Notes: generated from the sequence alone by a model not told the origin. Shown: positions 6,707-13,932, counted from the first letter of the stretch. The stretch is DNA of 14,231 nt from a candidate division FCPU426 bacterium (GCA_030619365.1 JAUXBQ010000045.1:1-14231); one strand, 5' to 3'. Numbers and translations: made by a program.

Positions 6707-7504
6707 ATGGCAAAATCTTTTCTTAGGCAAGTGATCAAGCAGAAGCAGGCCGAAGTGGAGAAGGCAAAAAAAACGATGCCTTTCGAAAAGCTGCTCCAGA
6801 TCGTCCTGACCCGGCCGCCGGTCAGGAATTACCGGGAGGCGATCTTCAACGCGCAGCGCATCGGCGTCATTGCCGAGATCAAGAAAAAAGTCCCCGGCAC
6901 GCCTTCCTGGAAACCCAGGATTCAGCTGGAAAAACTGGTCAAGGCCTACGAAAACGGCGGGGCCCTGGGCTTGTCGGTGGTCACCGACGCCCGTCACTTC
7001 GGGGGGAAACTTTCGCTGATCGAGGAAGTGAAGCGGATTACCCATCTCCCGGTCCTGCGCAAGGATTTTATCGTCGACCCGTATCAAATTTACGAATCGC
7101 GGGCCGCGCAGGCCGACGCGGTGCTCATTCTGGCCGAGGCCGTGCCGAACAAACAGCTGCCGCGCCTGGTGCAACTCACCACCGGCCTGGGCATGACGCC
7201 GGTGGTGGAGGTGCACGCCGCCCCGGACGTGAAACGCGCCCTGCGGGCCGGCGCGGACGTCATTCTGATCAACAACCGGGATATGAATTCGCTCAAGGTC
7301 AATATGCAGACCGTGGACCGGCTGGCCAAAATGGTCCCGCGGGACAACCTGGTCATTGCCGCCAGTGGTTATCAAGCGGCGGGCGAGGTGGCGGCCATTA
7401 CCTCGAACCGGGTGCGCTGCGTCTTAATCGGACGCTCGCTCATCAGCCATAAAAAGCCGGAGCAGTTTCTGCAGGAGATCATAAGCGACGCGGAAAAACT
7501 ATGA
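6707..7504 (+). CDS. trpC: Indole-3-glycerol-phosphate synthase (divergent)
   Basis: It converts carboxyphenylamino-deoxyribulose phosphate to indole-3-glycerol phosphate, the step before tryptophan synthase. The 265-residue TIM barrel shows VIAEIKKK (E57, K59), PVLRKDFIVDPYQIYE (K119), PVVEVH (E168), INNRD (N189) and the phosphate site VLIGRSLI. Two usually invariant segments are altered. The SPSKG loop after the IKK strand reads VPGTP (62-66), and the ESG of strand 7 reads ASG (A219, S220, G221), so the conserved Glu is missing. The remaining catalytic Lys and Glu are present, so activity is likely but may be changed. The start is supported by AAGGAGG nine bases upstream. The stop overlaps the trpF start (ATGA). 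No other trpC-like gene is in the window; trpD, trpE and trpG are not present here. Confidence 0.88.
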   Translation: MAKSFLRQVIKQKQAEVEKAKKTMPFEKLLQIVLTRPPVRNYREAIFNAQRIGVIAEIKKKVPGTPSWKPRIQLEKLVKAYENGGALGLSVVTDARHFGGKLSLIEEVKRITHLPVLRKDFIVDPYQIYESRAAQADAVLILAEAVPNKQLPRLVQLTTGLGMTPVVEVHAAPDVKRALRAGADVILINNRDMNSLKVNMQTVDRLAKMVPRDNLVIAASGYQAAGEVAAITSNRVRCVLIGRSLISHKKPEQFLQEIISDAEKL

Positions 7505-8130
7505 TCCGAATCAAGATCTGCGGGATCACGCGGGCGTCCGACGCTCGCGTGGCCGTGGACCTGGGCGCGGACGCGGTGGGTTTGATCTTCGCGCCCTCGC
7601 AGCGCCGGGTTAGTCCCCGACAGGCGCGCGCTATTTTAGCCGTCGTGCCGCCACACGTCTTGAGCGTGGGCGTATTTGTGAATCAATCCCCAGTCCTGAT
7701 CCGTTCCCTGGTCGCTGAGCTCGGACTGGACCGGATTCAATTGCACGGGGGGGAGGCGCCCGGGATGATCCGGAATTTTCCGGCCCGGCGCGTCATTTAC
7801 GCGGTGCGGCCCAAGGCGGGCAGCGCTTGGCCCCTACGCGATCCCCGGCCCGCGGCCGGCGCGCTCCTGGTGGACGCTTATGTACCGGGCGCCTTCGGCG
7901 GGACGGGACGACTGGCCAATTGGGCTTACGCGCGGCACTTGAAAAAATTCGGCAAGCCCGTAATCCTGTCCGGCGGGTTGAATCCGCGGAACGTGGGCGA
8001 GGCCATGCGCCGTGTGAACCCGGACATGGTGGACGTCTCCTCGGGCGTGGAATCCCGGCCGGGCATAAAAAGCCGGTCCGCCCTGCGGGCGTTTATTCAG
8101 GCCGTGCGCCGGGCGGATCACCGGCCCTAA
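7501..8130 (+). CDS. trpF: Phosphoribosylanthranilate isomerase
   Basis: It catalyses the Amadori rearrangement of phosphoribosylanthranilate, feeding TrpC. The 209-residue TIM barrel has the family length and landmarks. IKICGIT carries the catalytic base C7, and LLVDAY carries the general acid D125. GLIFAPSQRRVSP, IQLHGGE, GGTGRLANW, PVILSGGLNP and VDVSSGVESRPGIKS form the usual substrate and phosphate loops. It starts within the last codons of trpC (4-base overlap), so translation is likely coupled. The order trpC-trpF places the two consecutive enzymes side by side. Nothing appears truncated or altered. Confidence 0.95.
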   Translation: MIRIKICGITRASDARVAVDLGADAVGLIFAPSQRRVSPRQARAILAVVPPHVLSVGVFVNQSPVLIRSLVAELGLDRIQLHGGEAPGMIRNFPARRVIYAVRPKAGSAWPLRDPRPAAGALLVDAYVPGAFGGTGRLANWAYARHLKKFGKPVILSGGLNPRNVGEAMRRVNPDMVDVSSGVESRPGIKSRSALRAFIQAVRRADHRP

Positions 8131-8163
8131 CGGCCACCGGACGAAAAACAGGAAGGAAGCATT

Positions 8164-9336
8164 ATGGCAAGCAATCATTCAGGCTGGTTCGGAGCCTACG
8201 GCGGGTGCTTTGCGCCCGAGGTGCTGGTGCCCGCGGTGGAGGAACTTAAAGCGGCTTATCGCCAGGCCCGGCGCGACCGCGCCTTTCGGCGCGAGTTGGA
8301 CGAGAACCTGCGAAATTACGCCGGCCGGCCGACGCCCCTGGATTTTGCCGCCCGGCTGACCAAGGCCTGGGCCGGCGCGCGCGTTTTCCTCAAGCGCGAG
8401 GATCTCAACCATACCGGCTCCCACAAGTTAAACAATTGCCTGGGCCAGATTTTACTGGCCCGGCGCATGGGCAAGCGCCGCATTATCGCCGAGACCGGCG
8501 CCGGCCAGCACGGCGTGGCCGCGGCCACGGTCTGCGCCCGCTTTGGACTGCCGTGCCGGGTGTACATGGGCACCGAAGACATGCAGCGCCAGGCCCTGAA
8601 CGTTCACCGCATGCGGCTGCTGGGCGCGGAGGTGGTGGCCGTGGATTCGGGCTCGCGCACCTTGAAGGACGCCATGAACGAAGCCATCCGCGACTGGATT
8701 ACCAACGTGCGGACCACGTATTACCTGCTGGGGAGCGTGGCGGGCTTTGATCCCTATCCGACCCTGGTCCGGGATTTCCAGACCGTCATCGGCCGGGAGA
8801 CCCGGCGGCAAATATTGCAGAGAGCCGGGCGTCTGCCGGACGCGGTAGTGGCCTGCGTGGGGGGCGGCAGCAATGCCATAGGCATCTTCTCCGCGTTTAT
8901 CAGGGATAAGCGGGTCCGGCTTATCGGCGTGGAAGCAGGCGGCTTGGGCCTGGCTAGTGGCAGGCACGCCGCGCCGCTGCAGCGGGGAAGGGTCGGCGTG
9001 CTGCATGGCAGCCGCAGTTATATTATGCAAGACCAGCACGGACAGATTCTGAGTACGCACTCCATTGCCGCCGGATTGGATTATCCCGGCGTGGGCCCGG
9101 AGCTGTCACACCTTAAGGACAGCGGGCGGGCCTGGTTTACCGCCATCAACGATGACCAGGCGCTGGCCGCGCAAAAGGAAATGTCTTGCCAGGAAGGAAT
9201 CATCCCGGCCCTGGAAAGCGCGCACGCCGTGGCGTACGCCCGGAAGCTGGCCCGTGACCTGGGCAAAGGGAAAATTATGGTCATTAATGTTTCGGGCCGG
9301 GGCGACAAGGACCTGAAACCCGGAGACCCGGCATGA
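8164..9336 (+). CDS. trpB: Tryptophan synthase beta chain
   Basis: This PLP enzyme condenses indole, channelled from TrpA, with serine to give tryptophan. The 390-residue sequence is a classical TrpB1 type. The PLP lysine is K88 in HTGSHKLNN, E110 lies in AETGAGQHG, the phosphate cup GGGSN is at 233-237, and the C-terminal NVSGRGDKD is intact. The communication-domain region (MGTEDMQRQALNVHRMRLLGAEVVAV) is normal. A small deviation is GSVAGFDPYP where GPHPYP or similar is usual. The start is supported by AGGAAGGA (8150-8157). It follows trpF by 33 bases and overlaps trpA by 4 bases (ATGA), consistent with equal synthesis of the two subunits. Confidence 0.97.
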   Translation: MASNHSGWFGAYGGCFAPEVLVPAVEELKAAYRQARRDRAFRRELDENLRNYAGRPTPLDFAARLTKAWAGARVFLKREDLNHTGSHKLNNCLGQILLARRMGKRRIIAETGAGQHGVAAATVCARFGLPCRVYMGTEDMQRQALNVHRMRLLGAEVVAVDSGSRTLKDAMNEAIRDWITNVRTTYYLLGSVAGFDPYPTLVRDFQTVIGRETRRQILQRAGRLPDAVVACVGGGSNAIGIFSAFIRDKRVRLIGVEAGGLGLASGRHAAPLQRGRVGVLHGSRSYIMQDQHGQILSTHSIAAGLDYPGVGPELSHLKDSGRAWFTAINDDQALAAQKEMSCQEGIIPALESAHAVAYARKLARDLGKGKIMVINVSGRGDKDLKPGDPA

Positions 9337-10136
9337 GCGCGCGCCTGGCCAGCCGGTTTTTGAAAGAGCGCGCCGCGGGGCGCAAGCTATTCGTGCCTTT
9401 TCTCACGGCCGGCGACCGGGGCCTAAGCTTCACGCGCCGGGCCGTGTTGCGCCTGGCCGGGCTGGGCGTGGATGCGATAGAACTGGGCGTACCGTTCTCC
9501 GATCCCCTGGCAGATGGAAAAGCGATCCAGGCTTCTTCACAGCGCGCCTTGCAGCGGGGTACCACGCTCACGGGGATTCTGAAACTCATTAAACAATTGC
9601 GCCGGGATACCAACGTGCCGCTCCTGCTCATGGGGTATTTAAATCCTTTTTTGCATCCCACGCCCTTGCACAATATTGCGGCCGCGGCCCGGGCTGGAGC
9701 GGATGGGTTTATTGTCCCGGACCTGCCGCCCGAAGAGGCCCACGACTGGATTCGCCAGTGCCGGGCCTGGGATGTGGATACAATTTTCCTGGCCACGCCC
9801 ACCAGCACCCCGCAGCGGTTGCAGGCCATTGCCCGCCTTTCCACTGGTTACATCTATTATGTTTCCGTAACCGGCACCACCGGAACCCGGCAACATCTGC
9901 CCACTGACCTTCAAGCTGCGGTGGGGCGGATACGGCAGGTTTCGCCTTTACCGGTCTTGGTCGGCTTCGGCATTTCAAATCCCGAACAGGCCGGGCGCAC
10001 GGCGAGGGCGGCTGACGGCGTGATCGTGGGCAGCGCCCTGGTTAAGACTCTGGCCGGCCGTGTCACGGACGCCCAGGCACTGGGGAAATTGTCTAAATTG
10101 GCCGGCGCCATGCTAAAAGCCGTAAAAAAGCGCTAG
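9333..10136 (+). CDS. trpA: Tryptophan synthase alpha chain
   Basis: It cleaves indole-3-glycerol phosphate to indole and glyceraldehyde 3-phosphate and passes indole to TrpB. The 267-residue TIM barrel has the catalytic pair E50 (in IELGVPFSDP) and D61 (in PLADG). The rest of the family pattern is present: PLLLMGYLNPF, GADGFIVPDLPPEEA, FLATPTST, the loop YYVSVTGTTG and phosphate-binding VGFGIS and GVIVGSALV. The usual DGPxIQ reads DGKAIQ, a small change next to D61. The start overlaps the trpB stop. A 141-base gap follows before accD. Confidence 0.96.
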   Translation: MSARLASRFLKERAAGRKLFVPFLTAGDRGLSFTRRAVLRLAGLGVDAIELGVPFSDPLADGKAIQASSQRALQRGTTLTGILKLIKQLRRDTNVPLLLMGYLNPFLHPTPLHNIAAAARAGADGFIVPDLPPEEAHDWIRQCRAWDVDTIFLATPTSTPQRLQAIARLSTGYIYYVSVTGTTGTRQHLPTDLQAAVGRIRQVSPLPVLVGFGISNPEQAGRTARAADGVIVGSALVKTLAGRVTDAQALGKLSKLAGAMLKAVKKR

Positions 10137-10277
10137 AAAAAACGCAAAAAGCTGTTAAAATATAAGGTTCCGGGTAAATTCTGCCTTTTTTTAGTGGAAA
10201 TGCCGGAAAAAGGTTATTTCTTGCGGCCGGCAGGCGCGTTTAATGCGTAATGTTGGCCGAATGGATCAGGATGGACC
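10137..10277. other. Short trpA-accD gap
   Basis: The gap is AT-rich in its first half. A run of seven T (about 10186-10192) has no convincing GC-rich stem before it, so I do not call a terminator. A TAAAAT at 10156-10161 resembles a -10 box but lacks a -35 partner at the right spacing. TGCCGG and CCGGCA form a loose inverted repeat further on. AGGA at 10268-10271 is the likely accD ribosome site. Confidence 0.4.
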
Positions 10278-11123
10278 ATGGACTGGTTTCGTAAGCCGAA
10301 ATATATGACGGTCAGGGTGAAAAAGGAAAAAAAAGCGGGTATCCCGGAGAACCTGGTTACCCGCTGCCCCTCCTGTGCCGAGATCATATTCAACAAGGAA
10401 ATCGCGGCCGCGCTCAAGACCTGCCCCAAGTGCAACCATCATTTCCAGATGTCCGCCTGGGAGCGCCTGCGCCTGCTGGCGGATAATGGCGTCTTTATCG
10501 AACAGACCTCCGGGAAAATTCAGGCCGGGGATCCCCTGGAATTTCCCGGCTATGCGGACAAATTGGCCAAGGGCCGCAAGAAGACCAAGCTGCAAGACGC
10601 CATCCTGGCCGGCATCTGCGCCATTGACGGCACAAAAACCGCGCTGGCTATCACGGATTTTGGATTCATGGGCGGATCCATGGGCGCGGTCATGGGCGAG
10701 GAAATCGCCCGTCTTATCGAACGGGCCATTGTTGACCGCCTGCCGGTGGTGATTGTATCCGCCTCAGGCGGCGGCGCGCGCATGCAAGAGGGCATCATCT
10801 CGCTCATGCAAATGGCCAAGACCTCGGCCGCGCTCTCGCGCCTGGACGAGGCCAAGTTACTCTACATCTCGGTGCTGACCGATCCCACGGGCGGCGGCGT
10901 CACGGCCAGCTTTGCCATGCTGGGCGACCTGATCATTGCCGAGCCCAACGCCCTGATTATGTTCGCCGGACCCCGCGTCATTGAACAAACCATCCGGCAG
11001 CACCTGCCCAAGCGGTTCCAACGCGCCGAGTTTCTGTTGGAGCATGGCATGCTGGACATGATCGTGCAACGGCAGCAACTCCGCGAAACCCTCGGCCAGC
11101 TCCTGCGCATCTCTTCTTCATGA
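10278..11123 (+). CDS. accD: Acetyl-CoA carboxylase carboxyltransferase subunit beta
   Basis: With AccA it transfers the carboxyl group from biotin to acetyl-CoA, making malonyl-CoA for fatty-acid synthesis. The 281-residue product has the N-terminal zinc ribbon CPSC (30-33) and CPKC (49-52), then the crotonase-like carboxyltransferase fold with SASGGGARMQEG (residues 161-172) and TDPTGGGVTASFAMLGD (from 201). The N-terminus MDWFRKPKY is typical of AccD. The start has AGGA six bases upstream. No accA follows; the next gene is folC, overlapping by 4 bases, which is the common accD-folC pairing. Confidence 0.96.
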   Translation: MDWFRKPKYMTVRVKKEKKAGIPENLVTRCPSCAEIIFNKEIAAALKTCPKCNHHFQMSAWERLRLLADNGVFIEQTSGKIQAGDPLEFPGYADKLAKGRKKTKLQDAILAGICAIDGTKTALAITDFGFMGGSMGAVMGEEIARLIERAIVDRLPVVIVSASGGGARMQEGIISLMQMAKTSAALSRLDEAKLLYISVLTDPTGGGVTASFAMLGDLIIAEPNALIMFAGPRVIEQTIRQHLPKRFQRAEFLLEHGMLDMIVQRQQLRETLGQLLRISSS

Positions 11124-12412
11124 ATGAATCCCAGGCCCAAAGCGCGCTCTCGCGCTTGACGGTCCGGGCCATCCAGCCCGGATTGCAACGGTCCGGTATT
11201 CTGCTTGAAGAGCTCGAACGCCCTGACCTTGGCTTTCCCACCATCCACATTACCGGCACCAATGGCAAGGGGTCTGTGGCGGCCTTTTTGTCCGCCGCGC
11301 TGGTCCGGGCCGGGTATTGTGTGGGCCGCTTTACCTCACCGCACTTAAGTCATGAACAAGAGCGCATGGTTGTCAACGGGAAGCCCGTGACCGAGCGCGC
11401 GTTCAGCGCGGCCGTTTCCCGGCTGGTCCCGGCCTTGCGCAAGTTGCGGCAACAGGGCGACCCGGCCACCACGTTTGAGGCCTGGAGCGTGTTGGCAGCG
11501 GACCTGTTCCGTGCGAAGAAAGTGGACCTGGCCATCGTGGAAGTCGGCATGGGCGGGCGCCTGGACGCCACCACCGCCTGGAACAAACGGTTCTTGACGA
11601 TCCTGACCAACATCGCGCTGGAGCATACGGCTTATCTGGGCAAAACCAAGCTGAGTATTCTCCGGGAAAAGCTCGGCATTGCGCAACGCGGGGTGCCATT
11701 GGTATCAGGGGAAGCAGACCCCGCGCTGCGTAAATTTATGCAGCAGTGGTGCCGCAATCACAAGGTGCCGCTATATTTTTCAGGTAAGGGCAAACAGGAT
11801 GCGGTCCAGATCAAGGCGTGGCGTCCGAAGGGAATTGGCGGGCAGTTGTTAGTGAAAACCCGGAAGGGGAAACTGGACCTCCGCGTGGGATTGTCCGGCG
11901 CGTTTCAGGCGAGCAACGCGGCCCTGGCAGTATTGGCCCTGGAGCAACTCAGTGAACTTGGTTTTCCGGTTTCAGCCATTACCCTGCGCGAAGGGTTTCG
12001 GACTGTGCAATGGCCCGGCCGTTTGGAAACGGTCAGCCACAGACCGCAGGTGATTTTGGACGGCGCGCACAATGTTGCGGCCGTGTCCGCGGCCACAGAG
12101 CAATGGCAAAAGGCCAAGCGCAAGATTGACCTGGTGGTTGGCATTATGGCTGACAAGGATGTGCGGGAAATGGTCAAAGCCCTGTCCCGGATCAGTCGGC
12201 AAGTGTGGACCATCACAGCGCCGGACCCGCGCGGCGTGCCTGCCCAGGAATTAGCCACGTTGTTTAAGAAGCAGGGGATAGACGCACAATCTTGCAAGAC
12301 CATCCGCTCCGCGCTTCAGCAAGCCCTCGCCGTGGCCGGGCCCAAAGGCACCGTACTCGTGACCGGTTCTTTATATAATGTAGAACCAGCCCGGAAAGCC
12401 CTCAAGTTCTGA
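11120..12412 (+). CDS. folC: Folylpolyglutamate synthase / dihydrofolate synthase
   Basis: It adds glutamate to (dihydro)pteroate and to folates in a Mur-ligase-like ATP reaction. The 430-residue protein shows the P-loop ITGTNGKGS (44-52), the SPHL segment, VGMGGRLDAT (142-151), NIALEHTAYLG with a variant REKLGIA for the usual REKAGI (the modified-lysine region), WPGRLE, and the C-terminal-domain DGAHN at 314-318. From sequence I cannot decide whether it has both activities or only the folylpolyglutamate one. The start overlaps the accD stop (ATGA). No hairpin plus T-run is seen after the stop, so the end of the operon is not defined. Confidence 0.94.
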   Translation: MNESQAQSALSRLTVRAIQPGLQRSGILLEELERPDLGFPTIHITGTNGKGSVAAFLSAALVRAGYCVGRFTSPHLSHEQERMVVNGKPVTERAFSAAVSRLVPALRKLRQQGDPATTFEAWSVLAADLFRAKKVDLAIVEVGMGGRLDATTAWNKRFLTILTNIALEHTAYLGKTKLSILREKLGIAQRGVPLVSGEADPALRKFMQQWCRNHKVPLYFSGKGKQDAVQIKAWRPKGIGGQLLVKTRKGKLDLRVGLSGAFQASNAALAVLALEQLSELGFPVSAITLREGFRTVQWPGRLETVSHRPQVILDGAHNVAAVSAATEQWQKAKRKIDLVVGIMADKDVREMVKALSRISRQVWTITAPDPRGVPAQELATLFKKQGIDAQSCKTIRSALQQALAVAGPKGTVLVTGSLYNVEPARKALKF

Positions 12413-12501
12413 TCCTCGCGCTATTTTTTCGCAATTATCCCGCCAGAATCCTGTCTAATGCTCTGAACGCTTTTAAAGGAAAGCTATGGAGTGCCAAGCA
12501 T

Positions 12502-12538
12502 ATGTTTATAAGGCGCCAAAATGGCACCTTATAAACAT
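12502..12538. promoter_or_regulatory. 37-bp operator-like dyad upstream of the MNT-HEPN cassette
   Basis: Arms ATGTTTATAAGGCGCCA (12502-12518) and TGGCACCTTATAAACAT (12522-12538) are complementary at 16 of 17 positions across a 3-base AAA centre. The right arm ends three bases before the -35 box of a consensus promoter. No T-run follows, so a terminator is unlikely. A repressor or activator site is the natural reading, and the winged-helix domain of the next gene product is the obvious candidate ligand. Confidence 0.7.
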
Positions 12539-12541
12539 GTA

Positions 12542-12570
12542 TTGACAATGGAGGGAGTGTATAATATAAT
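12542..12570 (+). promoter_or_regulatory. Perfect consensus sigma-70-type promoter
   Basis: TTGACA at 12542-12547 and TATAAT at 12565-12570 are both exact consensus hexamers with the ideal 17-base spacer. Transcription would begin near 12577, leaving a leader of about 57 bases before the ATG at 12634. An unregulated promoter of this strength would be strong, which fits with the dyad beside it being a repressor site. Confidence 0.75.
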
Positions 12571-12633
12571 AAACAAAAGGTATAAAATATTAATCATTAT
12601 GAATAATATATTAAACAATGCTGGAGAAGGTCA

Positions 12634-13182
12634 ATGAGAAGAAATAAAAACGACAACCTGTTTCAATCTTCCAACGCCCTTAAGGTTCTGGCTTATCTGA
12701 TTGATCGCCCGAGTCAGGACGCTCTGCCGGGCGAGATTTTGAAGCATACCGCCTTAAGCCGGGTAGGAATCTATCTGGCGTTGAAGCAACTTATGGAAAA
12801 CAGACTCATTAAAAAGCAACAGCGTGGCCGTTTTGTGACGTATACGGCGGACCACGATAATCCGATCGTCAAACAGTACAAGATCATGACCAACATCAGG
12901 CAACTGGCGCCAATGCTGGAGCGGCTACAGGCGCTCGCTAAAAAAATCGTGCTTTTTGGCAGCGCCAGCCGTGGTGAGGACTATCCTGATAGTGATATCG
13001 ACCTCTTCGTCCTCTCCCAGGATCCGGAGGGGGCGGCCAACCTGCTGTCAACCGTGAAGAGCAAACGCAAAATCCACGAAGTCATTCAGACGCCGAGCGG
13101 ATTTGCCGATTTGATAGAAAAAAATCCGACATTCGGCCAGGAAATAGAACGCGGGATTATTTTGTGGGAGGGAAAAACATGA
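12634..13182 (+). CDS. Winged-helix/minimal nucleotidyltransferase (MNT) protein
   Basis: This 182-residue protein has two parts. Residues about 10-75 form a winged helix-turn-helix (LKVLAYLIDRPSQDALPGEILKH, then SRVGIYLALKQLMENRLI and a wing around QQRGRFVTYTA). Residues about 100-182 form a minimal nucleotidyltransferase with G109-S110, ten residues, then D121-x-D123, the GSx10DxD pattern. The third acidic residue is unclear; KIHEVIQT is in the right area. The C-terminal NPTFGQEIERGIILW is typical of HTH-NTase proteins. Known MntA antitoxins AMPylate their HEPN partner, and the wHTH suggests this one also regulates its own operon. GGAG (12623-12626) supports the ATG. Base composition is lower in GC than the housekeeping genes, consistent with transfer. 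It overlaps the HEPN gene by four bases. Confidence 0.85.
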   Translation: MRRNKNDNLFQSSNALKVLAYLIDRPSQDALPGEILKHTALSRVGIYLALKQLMENRLIKKQQRGRFVTYTADHDNPIVKQYKIMTNIRQLAPMLERLQALAKKIVLFGSASRGEDYPDSDIDLFVLSQDPEGAANLLSTVKSKRKIHEVIQTPSGFADLIEKNPTFGQEIERGIILWEGKT

Positions 13183-13613
13183 GCAGAAATGCCTTTGCAG
13201 AGTGCCTGAAGCGCGGAAAGCTCAAGCCTTTTTCCCGCGGGAAGGCGCTGGCTCCCAAGGAAGTGGAAACCGCGGCCACTGATTTGGAAAGGGCGGAAAA
13301 GACGTTTAACGACGGGGACTACAAGTGGGCGACCATCCAGTTGTATTATGCCATGTTTCATAGCGCCAGAAGCCTGCTCTATGCCAAAGGTTTGAGAGAA
13401 CACAGTCATTATTGCCTGGCCCAGGCCATTCGCGTGCTTTACGTCGAAACCAAACAAACACCGCTGCTTTTGATCGAGGGACTGGAGCAGGCGAAGCACT
13501 TGCGCGAAGACGCGGATTATTATAATCGCTGGTCCCAGGCTGGATGCGAAAAGCTGTTAAAAACAGGGCGGGAATTCTATGAGCACGCTAAAAAGCTGGT
13601 TAAAAAAGACTGA
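13179..13613 (+). CDS. HEPN-domain protein (UPF0332-like), putative toxin partner
   Basis: The 144-residue all-helical protein matches the HEPN group. DLERAEKTFNDGDYKWATIQLYYAMFHSARSLLYAKG (about 35-71) is the usual N-terminal helical pair, and the HYCLAQAIRVLYV helix and LREDADYYNRWS follow. The best-known HEPN RNase motif, Rx4-6H, is not obvious; R73 and H77 in LREHSHYC give Rx3H. It may be a toxin RNase, a substrate of the neighbouring nucleotidyltransferase, or only a binding partner. The ATG at 13179 is chosen over the GTG at 13164 because GGGAGGG (13166-13172) lies six bases before it and it overlaps the upstream stop as ATGA. The pair layout is that of MNT-HEPN (type VII) toxin-antitoxin modules. 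Confidence 0.85.
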   Translation: MSRNAFAECLKRGKLKPFSRGKALAPKEVETAATDLERAEKTFNDGDYKWATIQLYYAMFHSARSLLYAKGLREHSHYCLAQAIRVLYVETKQTPLLLIEGLEQAKHLREDADYYNRWSQAGCEKLLKTGREFYEHAKKLVKKD

Positions 13614-13650
13614 GTTCTCAAACGCGCAGGTTAAAACCCACCGTGTCTCC

Positions 13651-13685
13651 CAAACTTGAGGTCACAATTTGTGACCTCAAGTTTG
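13651..13685. repeat. Perfect 35-bp palindrome; ORF6N-like on the minus strand
   Basis: Arms CAAACTTGAGGTCACAA (13651-13667) and its exact complement (13669-13685) meet at a single T. No T-run follows, so it is not a terminator. Read on the minus strand over 13645-13695 the frame gives EVFSNLRSQIVTSSLGD, close to the ENLRSQIVTSSWGG stretch of ORF6N-domain phage-type proteins. The rest of that domain is absent. It may be a remnant of such a gene or a dispersed palindrome shared with those genes. Confidence 0.6.
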
Positions 13686-13738
13686 AAAACACCTCAAAAC
13701 CAGGCATAAATAAAAATATTCTCCACACTACAATTGTC

Positions 13739-13758
13739 ATTCCCGCGAAAGCGGGAAT
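13739..13758. repeat. dRS3-like dispersed repeat
   Basis: ATTCCCGCGAAAGCGGGAAT is a perfect 8-bp stem with a GAAA loop and matches the ATTCCC-N8-GGGAAT pattern of Neisseria dRS3. Closely similar sequences, usually with GTC before and CCAG after as here (13736-13762), are scattered through many bacterial genomes. A single copy is visible in the window. Confidence 0.75.
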
Positions 13759-13828
13759 CCAGGGCATTAAAGAAGCCTCCAATTTTTCTGAACCTTGCAC
13801 CCTACGTGGTGCATGGCAATCTATTTCC

Positions 13829-13857
13829 TTGCCTATTAAAAGCGGTAGTAATAATAT
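13829..13857 (+). promoter_or_regulatory. Possible promoter for the last gene
   Basis: TTGCCT (13829-13834) and TAATAT (13852-13857) are separated by 17 bases, each matching the sigma-70 consensus at four positions. It lies about 75 bases before the start codon of the exported protein, in an AT-rich stretch. Confidence 0.35.
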
Positions 13858-13932
13858 ATGTAGTAATTTCCTGATTTTATGCCGTGTGCGCCGCTCACCT
13901 GTTCAATTGTTCCATTTCACAGGAGGATGAAT

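Larger units (their letters stand above)
13614..13932. other. Gene-free interval with repeats
   Basis: No credible gene is present in this 319-base stretch. It contains a perfect 35-bp palindrome (13651-13685), a dRS3-like repeat (13739-13758), a weaker hairpin TGCACC/GGTGCA (13796-13813, 6-base loop), a possible promoter (13829-13857) and the AGGAGG (13921-13926) of the last gene. The open frames that cross it on both strands run through these repeats and are not believed to be genes. Confidence 0.6.

Noticed and set aside
10170..10192. Intrinsic terminator after trpA (run of seven T)
   Set aside because: No stem longer than about three pairs precedes the T-run.
12560..12565. TATAAT at 12560-12565 as the -10 box
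   Set aside because: It is only 12 bases from TTGACA; the second TATAAT at 12565-12570 has the ideal 17-base spacing.
13618..13800. Minus-strand frame containing LRSQIVTSS as a complete small gene
   Set aside because: Only about 15 residues resemble ORF6N and the remainder is a translation of the dRS3-like repeat, so at most it is a remnant.
13643..13930. 95-codon + strand frame between the HEPN gene and the exported protein
   Set aside because: It runs through a perfect palindrome and a dRS3-like repeat; the peptide (such as VIPAKAGIQ) is a typical translation of dispersed repeats.
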